A stretch of 64,000 nt of DNA from Streptomyces sp. NRRL B-24085. GTDB taxonomy: Bacteria; Actinomycetota; Actinomycetes; Streptomycetales; Streptomycetaceae. A program made the translations under genes and the position numbers. The notes below the pieces were generated by a model, which was given only the letters and a program-made list of their open reading frames with translations, ran no database searches and was not told where the DNA came from. Below, one piece after another: positions 26,348 to 35,558 of the stretch. The first letter of the stretch is position 1. Each line of letters begins with the position of its first letter. The DNA lies in assembly GCF_001282115.1 (NCBI RefSeq), contig NZ_LJBR01000154.1, positions 1-64,000 on the forward strand, given 5' to 3'.

Positions 26348-26884
26348 TCAACGTGCCCTGACCGGGGGCCACATGCCGAGCCACTGCTCGGCGTCCCAGG
26401 CCTTGAACCGCTCGACTTCGACGAACCCGAGCTTCGCCGCGAGACGTATCGAACTGACGTTGGCGGACTGGGTGGTGAGCACCACCGGTTCGCGGGGAAA
26501 CGCGTCGGCGAACCAGTCGAGTGCTGCCGCGCACGCCTCGGCGGCGTATCCGCGTCCCCAGACCCGCGGCAGGAACAGATAGCCGAGTTCGGCCTTCCCC
26601 GCGGCTGCCGGCCGACGGTGCCCCGTTGCTCTCCGGAGGAGGATGTGGCCGATCATCGACCCGGCCAGCTCGACGACGAAGCTTCCGGGCCACTGCTCGG
26701 GCACTTCGGGTATCTCACGCTCGAGTTCGGCACGCGGGCGGGGACCCCCGAGGTAGGTGTGCACCTCCGGCGACGCCAGCAACTCGACGAACACCGCCCG
26801 GTCCCGGGCCTCGGGCGCACGGAGCACGAGCCTCTCGGTCCTGATCGGGGGAGGCGGCCAGGAGGCAGGTCCAAGATCAGTCAT
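26348..26884 (-). CDS. RimJ/RimL-type GNAT acetyltransferase
   Basis: 178 residues. The start IRTERLVLRAPEARD and the later ELGYLFLPRVWGRGYAAEAC and ANVSSIRLAAKLGFVEVE are hallmarks of the RimJ/RimL-like GNAT group. The substrate is unknown: it could be a protein N-terminus or an amino-group metabolite. ATG 26884 is preferred over the TTG at 26893. Confidence 0.82.
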   Translation of the reverse strand: MTDLGPASWPPPPIRTERLVLRAPEARDRAVFVELLASPEVHTYLGGPRPRAELEREIPEVPEQWPGSFVVELAGSMIGHILLRRATGHRRPAAAGKAELGYLFLPRVWGRGYAAEACAAALDWFADAFPREPVVLTTQSANVSSIRLAAKLGFVEVERFKAWDAEQWLGMWPPVRAR

Positions 26885-27055
26885 GCCGGGCAAACTATCG
26901 CAGCCCGCTGAGCAGTTGCCGCGGGGACCGGAACAGAGGTGACCTCGTCATTCAGGCGTCGTCTCAGTCGCGGGTAGGCCGAGAGCGGATGAGCCGGGAT
27001 GCCCCAGTGGCACGACTGTGCAGGCACATTGACGGTGGGGGCCCGTCGTACCGAC

Positions 27056-27631
27056 TCAGTTGCGCAGCCGGGCGAGTTCGTCGGCGCGACGGCGGTCCTT
27101 CGGGCGACCGAGGGCCCGGCGCATGCGGATCAGGTCGTCGAGTGCGGCGTAGCGGATGGTGAATCCTGCGGGGTCGCGCGTGGTTTCCGCCGAGGCCAAG
27201 CAGGGGGTGACATCCATCGCACCCCAGCGCAGCTCGGGAGTGCACAGGTCTCCACTGGCACCGGTGACCCGGTAACCCACCTGGGAACGAGCGAGATCGG
27301 GCAGTTCGGTGCAGCCGCACCGGGCCAGGGCATCGCGCAGGGCGCGTGCCTCGGCTGGGGTGCCGTCCCAGAGCAGGTCGAGGTCTCCGGTCAGTTCGGT
27401 GGATCCGTGCATGATGCCGGCGACCTGGCCGATGACTATCGCGCGCGAGCCGGCGTCGTGGATTGCCCGGAGGAAGGGGAAGGGATCGAAGCCGAGTGCC
27501 CCGTCTGTGGCGAAGGTGCCCAGGAGATCGTCGGCTTCCTCTGGGCGGCGCCCGATGGGGACACGTGCTCGCGTTGCGTCTTCGGTTCGGGCGATGGCTT
27601 GCCGCAGGCGCAGGGCAGCTGTCTGGCTCAT
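27056..27631 (-). CDS. Nucleotidyltransferase-like protein
   Basis: 191 residues. The core AIVIGQVAGIMHGSTELTGD and DLDLLW matches minimal nucleotidyltransferases, with a GS...DLD metal-binding motif. C-terminally it has a helical region (LDDLIRMRRALGRPKDRRRA). Relatives include AbiEii-like toxins and DUF6036-type proteins, but no antitoxin partner is adjacent. The start at MSQTAALR was chosen. Confidence 0.65.
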   Translation of the reverse strand: MSQTAALRLRQAIARTEDATRARVPIGRRPEEADDLLGTFATDGALGFDPFPFLRAIHDAGSRAIVIGQVAGIMHGSTELTGDLDLLWDGTPAEARALRDALARCGCTELPDLARSQVGYRVTGASGDLCTPELRWGAMDVTPCLASAETTRDPAGFTIRYAALDDLIRMRRALGRPKDRRRADELARLRN

Positions 27632-27827
27632 GTGCCCATCCAACACGAGCGAACCCTGCCGGCGATCAGAAGGGGTGCGGCCCGGGTTCGCCCGCACCTC
27701 GTCGAGTAACGGCGGCGCCGGAGAAGCCTGTTCCCGGTAGTCCCGGCCCTCATCGCGAAGTGTCCGGAAGCCCGTGGCTCGGACGCGGCGAGTGTCGGGT
27801 GCGGACAAGCGGTGCTGGTCTGGACGC

Positions 27828-28808
27828 TCAGCCCGAAGCGGCCACCAGCGCCTCGCCGAGCGGAGTGCGCCGGTAGAGCACCGAGCGTCCTGACCGGGCG
27901 CGGACGAGCAGCCCCGCGTCCCGCAGGATGGCGAGGTGGTCTCCCACCGCGCCGGGCGCCATGGCGAGGCTCCGGGCGAGGTGGCTGGTACTGGCCGGGG
28001 CGTCGAGCGCCGACAGCAGCCGGGCTCGGGCCCGGCCGACCAGAGCGGTCAGCGCGTCCGGCCGGGGGCCGGTCTCCTGCTCACCCCACAGGGCGGCGGT
28101 GCCGCGGGCGGGGTAGATCAGGGTTCTGGGCCAGGGGTCCTCCAGATGGGCGGCGATGTTCGCGACGAAGACCGAGGGGATCAGCAGCAGTCCGTCACCG
28201 ACGAGGTGGACGTTTCCGGCTGGGGGAAAGGCGCCGATCTCGATACCGCCGGCACGCCAGTCGATGCTCGGGTGCAGGCTCTCGATGGCCGTGGCCCAAC
28301 CGTGTTCGCCGATCACCCCCACCCGGTGCACGACATCGCGCTCACAGATCGCGCGCAGTTGCGGCCAGTCCGTGGCGAGCAGCTCCTGCCACGCCCGGTC
28401 CATCGCCTCCGCGATCCTGGAGACGGCGTCAGCGGAGTCCAGCACCGCACGCACGCGGGGATCCCGGGCGGCCCGTCCGGTCGCGGTGGTGGCGAATTCG
28501 AGGCGGGCCGCCTCCAGCGGGGTGGCCCGGATCACGGCCAGGTCGTCCGCCCAGGTCTGTGTGAGGCCGCGCGGGGGCGGGGCCACGAAGTTCGGTCCGG
28601 ACTGCGGGGTGTGCAGGGCGAGGACGGCGTCCAGTTCCGTCTCGCGGCGAAGCCGTTCGAAAGCGGGCAGGAGCCGGGCTGCCCAGGCGCGCGGCAGCGG
28701 CCGGTTCTGGCCGGCGAGCGAGCGCAACAGCAGGCAGAGGTCCATCGCGGGCGACAGTGCGAAGCGGCTGCGCAGCAGGTCCTCGACGGAGACTTCGAAG
28801 CGGAGCAC
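27828..28808 (-). CDS. ArsR-type winged-helix regulator with large N-terminal domain
   Basis: 326 residues. The N-terminal ~230 residues are a conserved-looking domain (MLRFEVSVEDLLRSRFALSP start). The C-terminal winged helix is TSHLARSLAMAPGAVGDHL with RSGRSVLYRRTPLGEAL. This domain order is the common actinobacterial DUF5937/ArsR type. It is divergent from a major-facilitator transporter across 89 bp and is probably its repressor. Confidence 0.8.
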   Translation of the reverse strand: MLRFEVSVEDLLRSRFALSPAMDLCLLLRSLAGQNRPLPRAWAARLLPAFERLRRETELDAVLALHTPQSGPNFVAPPPRGLTQTWADDLAVIRATPLEAARLEFATTATGRAARDPRVRAVLDSADAVSRIAEAMDRAWQELLATDWPQLRAICERDVVHRVGVIGEHGWATAIESLHPSIDWRAGGIEIGAFPPAGNVHLVGDGLLLIPSVFVANIAAHLEDPWPRTLIYPARGTAALWGEQETGPRPDALTALVGRARARLLSALDAPASTSHLARSLAMAPGAVGDHLAILRDAGLLVRARSGRSVLYRRTPLGEALVAASG

Positions 28809-28897
28809 CCCGCGATGCTATCGCCGAGGCCCCGCTTGGATTCGTCCAGCGACGAATCATTGGTGAGCGGTAGGGGTGCACGGCGAGGCTGCGCGTC

Positions 28898-30214
28898 ATG
28901 ACCCCCTCTGCCGGACCCACGCAGGGCGACCACCGTGCCACGTATCGGGAGGTGCTGGCCGAGCCGCGATTCCGGCTGCTGTTCACGACCCGAGCCGTCG
29001 CGATCACTGCGGCCTCGCTGCGGATCACGACGTTCTCGGTGCTGGTCTTCACGACCACCGGCTCGGCGCTGCTGAGCGCACTGGCCTTCGGCATCGGCTT
29101 TCTCCCGCAGTTGTTCGGCTCGCTGCTGCTGGGCTCGCTGGCCGACCGACTGCCGCCCCGCGCCCTCATCGCCGGGGGGTACGCCCTGGAGTGCGCCGCC
29201 GCTCTGCTGCTCGCCCTGGTGCGGATGCCGATCGCGGCAAGCCTCGGTGTCGTGGCGCTGGTCGCCCTCGCCGCACCGGTGTTCGGCGGCGCGTCGAGTC
29301 GGCTGGTCGCGCAGTGGCTGGAGGGCGACGCCTACGTACTGGGCCGTTCACTGAACAACATCGCCTCCTCCGGCGCGCAGTTGTTCGGTCTGGCACTGGG
29401 AGGTGCGGTCGTCGCCGCAGTCGGCCCGCACCGGGCGCTCGTGGTGAGCGCCGCCCTCTACCTCGGCTGCGCGCTCGCCGTCCGCATCCGGCTGCCCCGG
29501 CTGGAGCGGGGAGAGATCGGCGGCACGCCTGGCGGCGCTCGGGGCGATGGCGGGACCGTCCGGGCGAGCCTGCGCGGTGCCGGCCTGCTGCTGCGCGGAC
29601 GCACCGTACGACGACTGATGCTGGCCCAGTGGCTACCGTCCGCGTTCGTGGCGGGCGCGGAAGGGCTGATCGTCGCCTACGCGGGAGGACACCACTTCGC
29701 GCCCGGCCGGTACGCGGTGCTGATGGGCTGTCTGCCGGTCGGCATGCTGGTCGGCGACCTGCTGGTGGGCCGACTGCTACGGCCACGCACCCGGGAGCGA
29801 CTGGTAGTCCCGTTGATCGCGTTGACGGGGCTGCCGCTGGCCGGCTTCGTCACCGAGCCCGGGGTGGGCGTCTCGTCCTTTCTGCTGCTGCTCTGCGGCT
29901 TCGGGCTGGCCTACGGTCTGGGCCTGCAACGGCCGTTCCTGGACGCCCTTCCGCGGGACGGCCAGGGCCAGGCCTTCGGTCTGCTCGGCTCGGGCAGCAT
30001 GACGTTGCAGGGCGTCGGGCCGGCCTGCCTCGGCCCGGTGGCCGCAGGCATCGGAACAGGCGGCGCGATCGCCCTGGCAGGCGGCGCGACGGTACTCACC
30101 GCCGGCTGGATTCTCACCTGGCATCCGGCCACTGCACCGGCCCCGGTCCGGAACCGCTCGACGAGAGCAGAGAAGGGCACAGAACAGCACGCCTGCGGCT
30201 CTCCAGCGCTGTGA
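28898..30214 (+). CDS. Major facilitator superfamily exporter
   Basis: 438 residues with about 12 membrane helices and a central cytoplasmic loop. It starts with TYREVLAEPRFRLLF, an N-terminal signature of actinobacterial MFS drug-type exporters. There is no clear ribosome binding site before the ATG, so the transcript may be leaderless. It is divergent from the ArsR-type regulator. The substrate is unknown. Confidence 0.82.
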   Translation: MTPSAGPTQGDHRATYREVLAEPRFRLLFTTRAVAITAASLRITTFSVLVFTTTGSALLSALAFGIGFLPQLFGSLLLGSLADRLPPRALIAGGYALECAAALLLALVRMPIAASLGVVALVALAAPVFGGASSRLVAQWLEGDAYVLGRSLNNIASSGAQLFGLALGGAVVAAVGPHRALVVSAALYLGCALAVRIRLPRLERGEIGGTPGGARGDGGTVRASLRGAGLLLRGRTVRRLMLAQWLPSAFVAGAEGLIVAYAGGHHFAPGRYAVLMGCLPVGMLVGDLLVGRLLRPRTRERLVVPLIALTGLPLAGFVTEPGVGVSSFLLLLCGFGLAYGLGLQRPFLDALPRDGQGQAFGLLGSGSMTLQGVGPACLGPVAAGIGTGGAIALAGGATVLTAGWILTWHPATAPAPVRNRSTRAEKGTEQHACGSPAL

Positions 30215-30233
30215 TACGGAAGGCTCATGCCGC

Positions 30234-30869
30234 ATGACCGGTGAATTCGTGAAGGACAGCCTGCACGGGAGACTGCGGCGGGACCGCGAGGCACTGCTCT
30301 GGAAACTCGACGGCTTGTCCGAGTACGACGCCCGCCGACCCTTGACGGCGACCGGGACCAACCTCCTCGGCCTGGTCAAGCACGTGGCCACCGTCGAGGC
30401 CAGGTATTTCGGCGAGGTCTTCGACCGCCCCTGCCCCGAACCGCTGCCCCGGTGGCAGGACCACGACGGCAGCGACCTGTGGGCGACCGAGGACGAGACC
30501 CGCGATCAGATCACCGGGTTCTACCGGCGCACGTGGGAGCACTCGGACGCGACGATCAACGGGCTTCCTCTCGACGCCCCGGGCCACGTGCCGTGGTGGA
30601 AGGAGCCGTACCCCAACACGAACCTGTTCGCCATCATGGTCCACGTCCTCGGCGAGACCGTCCGCCATGCCGGGCACGCCGACATCCTGCGCGAGGGCCT
30701 CGACGGCCGGACCGGGGTGCGCGCCGAGAACGAGCAGCGGATCGACGAGGCAGCCCGAGCGGCCCACTGGGCGAAGATCGAGCAGGCTGCCGAGTCGGCC
30801 GCAGCAGTCGAGGCAGCGGCAGCCGGCAACCAGCCGCTCCTGCCCCCGTCCGGGCACTCGTCTCCATGA
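30234..30869 (+). CDS. DinB/DUF664-family protein
   Basis: 211 residues. The DinB four-helix-bundle pattern is clear, with likely metal histidines in LGLVKHVATVEARYF and ETVRHAGHADILRE. Family members are metal-dependent enzymes such as mycothiol or bacillithiol transferases; in Streptomyces mycothiol is the low-molecular-weight thiol, so a mycothiol-dependent role is plausible. The C-terminal extension is low complexity and overlaps a decayed ABC gene on the other strand. Confidence 0.78.
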   Translation: MTGEFVKDSLHGRLRRDREALLWKLDGLSEYDARRPLTATGTNLLGLVKHVATVEARYFGEVFDRPCPEPLPRWQDHDGSDLWATEDETRDQITGFYRRTWEHSDATINGLPLDAPGHVPWWKEPYPNTNLFAIMVHVLGETVRHAGHADILREGLDGRTGVRAENEQRIDEAARAAHWAKIEQAAESAAAVEAAAAGNQPLLPPSGHSSP

Positions 30870-31127
30870 GATCCCTGGTGAGCGGGTGGCTCGGCGCCGT
30901 GAGGACTTGTCGGGCCGGTCCCTGTTCGACGAGCTTGGCGGCGTCCAGGACGGCGATGCGGTGGGTCATGGCGCCGGCGTCGAGGTCGTGGGAGATCAGG
31001 ACGAGGGACGGGTCGTCACGCGCTCACCCGCCGGAGCCTCCCCGGCCTCCTCACCACCCTGCTCCGCGACTCGTCGCAGATGAGGACGAGGGCGCGAGCG
31101 AGGGAGGCGACCGTCCGGGAGCCGCCA
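30865..31127 (-). pseudogene. Remnant of a peptide/nickel-type ABC transporter ATPase
   Basis: In one frame a signature and Walker B region is recognisable (SRTVASLARALVLICDES). In another frame the downstream H-loop part continues (SLVLISHDLDAGAMTHRIAV, then GPARQVLTAPSHPLTRDL). A frameshift and missing residues lie between them, and no Walker A remains. The fragment runs into the 3' end of the DinB gene on the opposite strand. It resembles DppD/OppF-type ATPases. Confidence 0.65.
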
Positions 31128-31151
31128 TGACGCTGACACTGCCGTTGCGGT

Positions 31152-32294
31152 TCAGGCGATGAGCAGGCGAAGGCCCAAATCTGCCGCGTCGAGGTCGGCG
31201 AGGTCGCTGTTGTGCTCGGCCCACCGTCCGGATGTGAGGTCGTCGGCGAGGTTTCGTACCGCCCGCTCCTCGGCCTCCGGCCCGACCCTCGTCCACACCG
31301 ACATCGCACGCCGCACGTGATCCTCTAGATACGCCCCGGGCCGGCGCCAGTAGGCCTCGAAGAGGCCGTCGGCGCAGTCCCACGGGACGGGCACCGGCTC
31401 AACGCGGGCACCGATCGCGTCGGCCATCCCCGCGAGGGAGGGGAATTCCGCGAGGACGGCGGCGAACTCGGGCAGGTAGTCGCGGGTGAGCCAGAACCGG
31501 TCCTGCCAGCCCGGCTCGTCGGTGTCGAACGTGAGCACCACCACACGTCGGGCCACGCGCCGCATCTCACGCAGTCCAGCTGTCGGGTTCACCCAGTGGT
31601 GAACGGTGGAGACGGCCATCGCGACGTCGAAGGAGCGGTCCTCGAACGGCAGGTTCTCCGCGGCGGCGGCCACGCACGGCGCCGAGCCGGCAGGCCGCTG
31701 CTCCCGCATGACGGCCGAGGGCTCCACCGCGGTCACGTCGCGATCGGCGGGCTCGTAGGAGCCGGTGCCGGCGCCGACGTTCAGCACCGTCCGCGCGTCT
31801 CCGAGCGCGTCCCAGATCTGCGCGGCGATCCGCGGATCGGTACGCCGGGTCGCGGTGTAGGCACCGCCGATCGCGTCGTACAACCGCGCGCCGAGCATCT
31901 CCAGTTGCTCCTCCGGTGTCACCTTCAGTCCCCTTGCCCGCGCCCTGAGTTCCCTGTCGATGGCCGCCACCATGGCGTCGGCGCGATCACGCCGCTCCAG
32001 CATCAGGCCCCGCAGCCGGCGCAGGTGCGCGACCGTGTCGGCGGACGGGTCGCCGACCAGTTCCGCGACCTCCCGCAGCCCGAAGCCCAACCGCCGGTAG
32101 GCCAGCACCTCACGCAACCGCTCCACGTCGGCCGCCGAGTAGGCCCGGTACCCGGCCGGGGTCCGCGCCGACGGCCGGACGAGCCCGATCGCGTCGTAGT
32201 GATGCAACGTGCGGACGCTCACGCCGGCGAGCTCGGCCACGCGTCCCACGGTCCAGTGATCCTCCACGGCTCCGACTATGCGGCCTGACGTCAC
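31152..32294 (-). CDS. MerR-type regulator fused to a methyltransferase
   Basis: 380 residues. Residues ~13-85 are a MerR winged helix (TVGRVAELAGVSVRTLHHYD ... YRAYSAADVERL). A coiled-coil-like linker follows. From ~165 there is a class I SAM-dependent methyltransferase (VLNVGAGTGSYEP, VTAVEPSAVM, and the post-motif HHWVNPTAGLREM). The methyltransferase takes the place of the usual MerR effector domain, so SAM status or a methylated ligand could drive regulation. The start is GTG at 32294. Confidence 0.8.
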   Translation of the reverse strand: MTSGRIVGAVEDHWTVGRVAELAGVSVRTLHHYDAIGLVRPSARTPAGYRAYSAADVERLREVLAYRRLGFGLREVAELVGDPSADTVAHLRRLRGLMLERRDRADAMVAAIDRELRARARGLKVTPEEQLEMLGARLYDAIGGAYTATRRTDPRIAAQIWDALGDARTVLNVGAGTGSYEPADRDVTAVEPSAVMREQRPAGSAPCVAAAAENLPFEDRSFDVAMAVSTVHHWVNPTAGLREMRRVARRVVVLTFDTDEPGWQDRFWLTRDYLPEFAAVLAEFPSLAGMADAIGARVEPVPVPWDCADGLFEAYWRRPGAYLEDHVRRAMSVWTRVGPEAEERAVRNLADDLTSGRWAEHNSDLADLDAADLGLRLLIA

Positions 32295-32333
32295 GTGAGG
32301 GTCAAGGAGTACTCATCGCAGCAAAGTGCAGCA

Positions 32334-33218
32334 CTAGAGCTCCCGCGTCCCGGGCCGGCCCAGCGTCTCCGTCGCGGCCTCGGCGAAGTCGTGGACGAGG
32401 GGGGAGCGCCGGGACGACACCCATGCCAGGGCGACCTGGTTGGGGCCGAGGTCCTCCACGGGCAGCGGAACGACGTCCGGGCGGGTGTAGAAGGTCGCGG
32501 TGGACAACGGCAGTACGCACACGCCGGCACCGGAGGCCACCAGTTCCAGCTTCTCCTCCACCTGGTGGATGGCCGGGACCTCGGGGCGCCGCCCTTCGCG
32601 CAGTTCCACGGCCACGTCACGCCACTCGGGTACGGCATCCGGGTCCTGGAGGAGATGCTCGGAGGCGAGATCGTGCACGGTCACCGAGGCGTGGCCCGCC
32701 AGGCGGTGCCCCACCGGCAGTACGACGACCCGGGGCTCCTGGAAGAGCGGCCGCACCTCCAGCCCGCGCCGGTCGACGGGCAGCCGTACGATGCCGATGT
32801 CCGCCCGGCCGTCCAGCAGCACCTCCACCTGGTCGTGCCAACTGGTCCGCAGCAGACGTACGTTGACGTCGGGGCGGTGCTTGGCGAACGCGGCCGTGGC
32901 CGGGGTGACCGTGATGCCGGGCATGAAGCCGACGGTGAGGGTGGGGGTGTCCCGCGCCGCCGCCCTCGCCCGCCGCAGGAGTGCCTCGGCCGACGCGAGC
33001 AACGGCACGGCGTCCTCCAGTAGTTGCTCTCCGGCCGGCGTGAGCAGGGTGCCGCGCCGGTCACGGTCGAAGACCGCTGCGCCGAGTTCGTCCTCCAGGC
33101 TCCGGATCTGACGGGACAGGACCGGCTGCGCGATGTGCAGCCGCTCGGCAGCGCGTCCGAAGTGGAGCTCCTCGGCCACAGCCACGAAATAACGGAGCTT
33201 CCGCAGATCAAGATCCAC
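32334..33218 (-). CDS. LysR-family transcriptional regulator
   Basis: 294 residues. The N-terminal helix-turn-helix is LHFGRAAERLHIAQPVLSRQ, followed by the effector domain with two Rossmann-like halves (LTVGFMPGITVTPATAAF; ADIGIVRLPVDRRGLEVRPL). The start is GTG at 33218. It follows the NAD-dependent epimerase on the same strand with a 165-bp gap, so it may have its own promoter and control that gene. Confidence 0.88.
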   Translation of the reverse strand: MDLDLRKLRYFVAVAEELHFGRAAERLHIAQPVLSRQIRSLEDELGAAVFDRDRRGTLLTPAGEQLLEDAVPLLASAEALLRRARAAARDTPTLTVGFMPGITVTPATAAFAKHRPDVNVRLLRTSWHDQVEVLLDGRADIGIVRLPVDRRGLEVRPLFQEPRVVVLPVGHRLAGHASVTVHDLASEHLLQDPDAVPEWRDVAVELREGRRPEVPAIHQVEEKLELVASGAGVCVLPLSTATFYTRPDVVPLPVEDLGPNQVALAWVSSRRSPLVHDFAEAATETLGRPGTREL

Positions 33219-33383
33219 CCGGACTCACCGCTCCCTCTCTGCGGGGCGACGGCCCGTCCGGGCAGTCGGCCGTTCTGAACGACTCCGCCGGCGTCCCGTG
33301 GGGCGACCGGGGCAACCAGTGACGAATCTACCGTTCCGGTCGTGGTCGGCCGCCGCAGGCAGGGCGGAGGCCGACCCGGCCGG

Positions 33384-34241
33384 TCACTCGCCGGCGAGCA
33401 CGGCCAGCGGGTCCGTGTGTGCCGGGACCCACCCCAGTTCGGCCTCGGCGCGCGCCGGGGTGAGCTGCTGGTCCAGCGCGAAGGCGTCCGCGATCGGGCC
33501 CATCTGCTCGCGGGCCTGCTCCAGGGTGAGGGAGGCGACCTTGCCGTCCAGACCGACGGACCGCGCGATCGCCAGCGCGCACTCCTTCGCCGTGGGGTTC
33601 ACGCCGCCTACGCCGACGTACACCGAACCGGGCTTCGCCTTCACAGCGGCGGCGTAGAGCTCCGCGATGTCGTCGACGTGGACCAGCGCCCAGCGGTTGT
33701 CGCCGTCGCCGATGTACGGAACGGCGCCCGCTTCCCGGCCCGGACCGGTGTAGAAGATGTCGATCAGACGGTTCTCGCCGCCGTACAGCAGCCCGGGCTG
33801 CACCACGACGGGGCGGCCACCCTGCTGGGCGCGGCGCAGTACGGCCTCCTCGACGGGCTTGCGCCAGGCGACCACCGGCGGCGGGTTCCAGGGGGCGGTC
33901 TCGTCCACGACTCCGTCCGTGTCGCCGTAGACCCAGGTGCCGCCGGTGTGGACGTAGGCGCCGGTGCCGATGCCGTCCTGCATGGCGGTGGCGGCCGCGA
34001 GGTCCTCGTCCCCGGTCTCGGCCTGCGCCAGGTGGATCACCGCCTCGGCGCGGGCGGCGGCCGCGTTCAGCACACTCAGGTCCCGCAGTCCGCCGCGCAC
34101 CGGCGCCGCGCCGAGGGAGGCGACGGTCTCGGCGGCGCGGTCGTTGCGGGCCAGCGCCTCCACGGTGTGCCCGTGGCGGACCAGCGCGCCGATCGTGGCC
34201 TTGCCGATGTATCCGGATCCGCCGGTGAGGAAGATCTTCAT
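33384..34241 (-). CDS. NAD(P)-dependent epimerase/dehydratase (extended/atypical SDR)
   Basis: 285 residues. The nucleotide-binding motif is TGGSGYIG near the N-terminus. The active-site Tyr is in GTWVYGDTDG, without the usual YxxxK spacing, so it is an atypical SDR and could act as a reductase or an NAD(P)H sensor. It ends in TPARAEAELGWVPAHTDPL, a feature of this group. Start ATG at 34241. Upstream of a LysR gene. Confidence 0.82.
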   Translation of the reverse strand: MKIFLTGGSGYIGKATIGALVRHGHTVEALARNDRAAETVASLGAAPVRGGLRDLSVLNAAAARAEAVIHLAQAETGDEDLAAATAMQDGIGTGAYVHTGGTWVYGDTDGVVDETAPWNPPPVVAWRKPVEEAVLRRAQQGGRPVVVQPGLLYGGENRLIDIFYTGPGREAGAVPYIGDGDNRWALVHVDDIAELYAAAVKAKPGSVYVGVGGVNPTAKECALAIARSVGLDGKVASLTLEQAREQMGPIADAFALDQQLTPARAEAELGWVPAHTDPLAVLAGE

Positions 34242-34795
34242 GGTCAGGGGCTCCTGTCTTCGCAGGTGTCGTTGGCTTCGCTGATCAGCGTGCGTCCGGC
34301 GGCGGTCGTGCGTCCAAGACCTCTTTCGGCGTCTGTGATACCCGGAGGGCATCAGGGGGCTCTGTTCCGGTCCGTCGTGGTGGGGGTCCGGGTCTCCATT
34401 TCTCCCGCCGGCTCGCTTCGTCGCCTGCGGCCGCGCCAGCGCTGCGGCGGGGCCGTGACCGGTCCGTCCCACGAGTGCGGCAGCCGTGCGCGTCGGCGGG
34501 GCTGTCGTCGGGCACGGTCTGTCCGATCCCGGCCGGACTGGAACCGGAACAGGTCGGCTGGGTGGACAGCGTGCGGGAAGACCTCACCGTGCATGAGCAA
34601 GCCGGCCGTCCGCGCCGCCGCTTCCACCGGATCACCGAAGGCGGCGCCGAGCAGGCGTGCGGTGCCCTCGCGCACACCTGCCGCGCCCGCAGACGACCTC
34701 TGCCGGGAGGGGCTGCCGCAGGCCCGATCGCCGACGGGGGAGTGTCATGAACGCCCGGCTCCGGAGGGCACAGCGCCCTGCACCGCGGTACCCCC
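34242..34795. other. Intergenic region without a supported gene
   Basis: 554 bp. A minus-strand frame around 34352-34675 contains a plausible-looking stretch (AFGDPVEAAARTAGLLMHGE) but the rest is Arg/Pro-rich shadow sequence. It may contain a gene remnant; I cannot assign one. Confidence 0.4.
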
Positions 34796-35239
34796 TCAGG
34801 GCGCCGTGACCCGCGGGGACTCGCCCCAGTCCGCCGCCAGCGTCTGCCGCAGCGCCTCGACGGCCGACGGGCCGATGCGGTCGGCGAGGACCGACTCGAT
34901 GACCGCGATGGTGGCCTGGGCCCGTTCGTGGACGCGCAGGCCCTCTGCCGTCGTGCGGATCAGGATCCTGCGCGCGGAGCCGGGGTCGGGGATCTGTTCG
35001 AGCAGACCCATGCCGATGAGGGCGTGCACCACCTGATGGGCCGTCTGCCGGGTGACGCCGATGCGGCGGGCGAGTTCCGACACGGTCGTACCCTCGGGAT
35101 CGAGTCGCGCGAACACCGATGCCTGGGTCGAGGTCACCGGCTGCTCGCCCGCCGCCTCCATGCTGGCGAAGAGGGCGTCCTCGAACCAGCGACGGGATTC
35201 GGCGAACAGTTGAGGCAGATTGGCCACGCGCTGGCTCAT
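34796..35239 (-). CDS. MarR-family regulator
   Basis: 147 residues from ATG 35239 with AAGGAG before it. The winged helix is TTVSELARRIGVTRQTAHQV with a wing containing PGSARRILIRTT. It lies downstream of queD on the same strand, so it may respond to an aromatic ligand, but the link is only positional. Confidence 0.82.
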   Translation of the reverse strand: MSQRVANLPQLFAESRRWFEDALFASMEAAGEQPVTSTQASVFARLDPEGTTVSELARRIGVTRQTAHQVVHALIGMGLLEQIPDPGSARRILIRTTAEGLRVHERAQATIAVIESVLADRIGPSAVEALRQTLAADWGESPRVTAP

Positions 35240-35558
35240 GGCTCCTTCATGGGGTCGGTGACAGGCGGGATTATCCCCTGCCGCCGTGCCCGACGCCCTT
35301 GCCGTCCCTTCCCCGGTCGGCCGCGTCGACATGCCGGGCGGCGAGGTCGAGGCTCGCGGTGAAGCACCGTTATACGTCCTCCTCCTCGATCCCCGCCCAC
35401 AGGTGGTTGCCGCCCCGCACGCTGACCGTCGATGAGTCCGTCAGCGGTCATGGACGGTGTCCTCGTGCCGGGGCGTGGTGCGGTGCGGGGGAGTCCGGCC
35501 GTCCGGCCCGGAGCGGATCGCCGCCGCGGCATGCCGCAGCGCCTTCAGGTACGGCATC
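35240..35558. other. Region between queD and MarR, possible small remnant
   Basis: 319 bp. A 38-residue frame begins at an ATG just after the queD stop (MPYLKALRHAAAAIRSG), followed in another frame by VSVRGGNHLWAGIEEEDV and a stop. This could be the debris of a small gene once coupled to queD. No intact gene is supported. Confidence 0.35.

Noticed and set aside
34352..34675. 107-residue minus-strand frame between epimerase and MarR genes
   Set aside because: Only a short stretch looks protein-like; the rest is Arg/Pro-rich and no family or ribosome binding site supports it.
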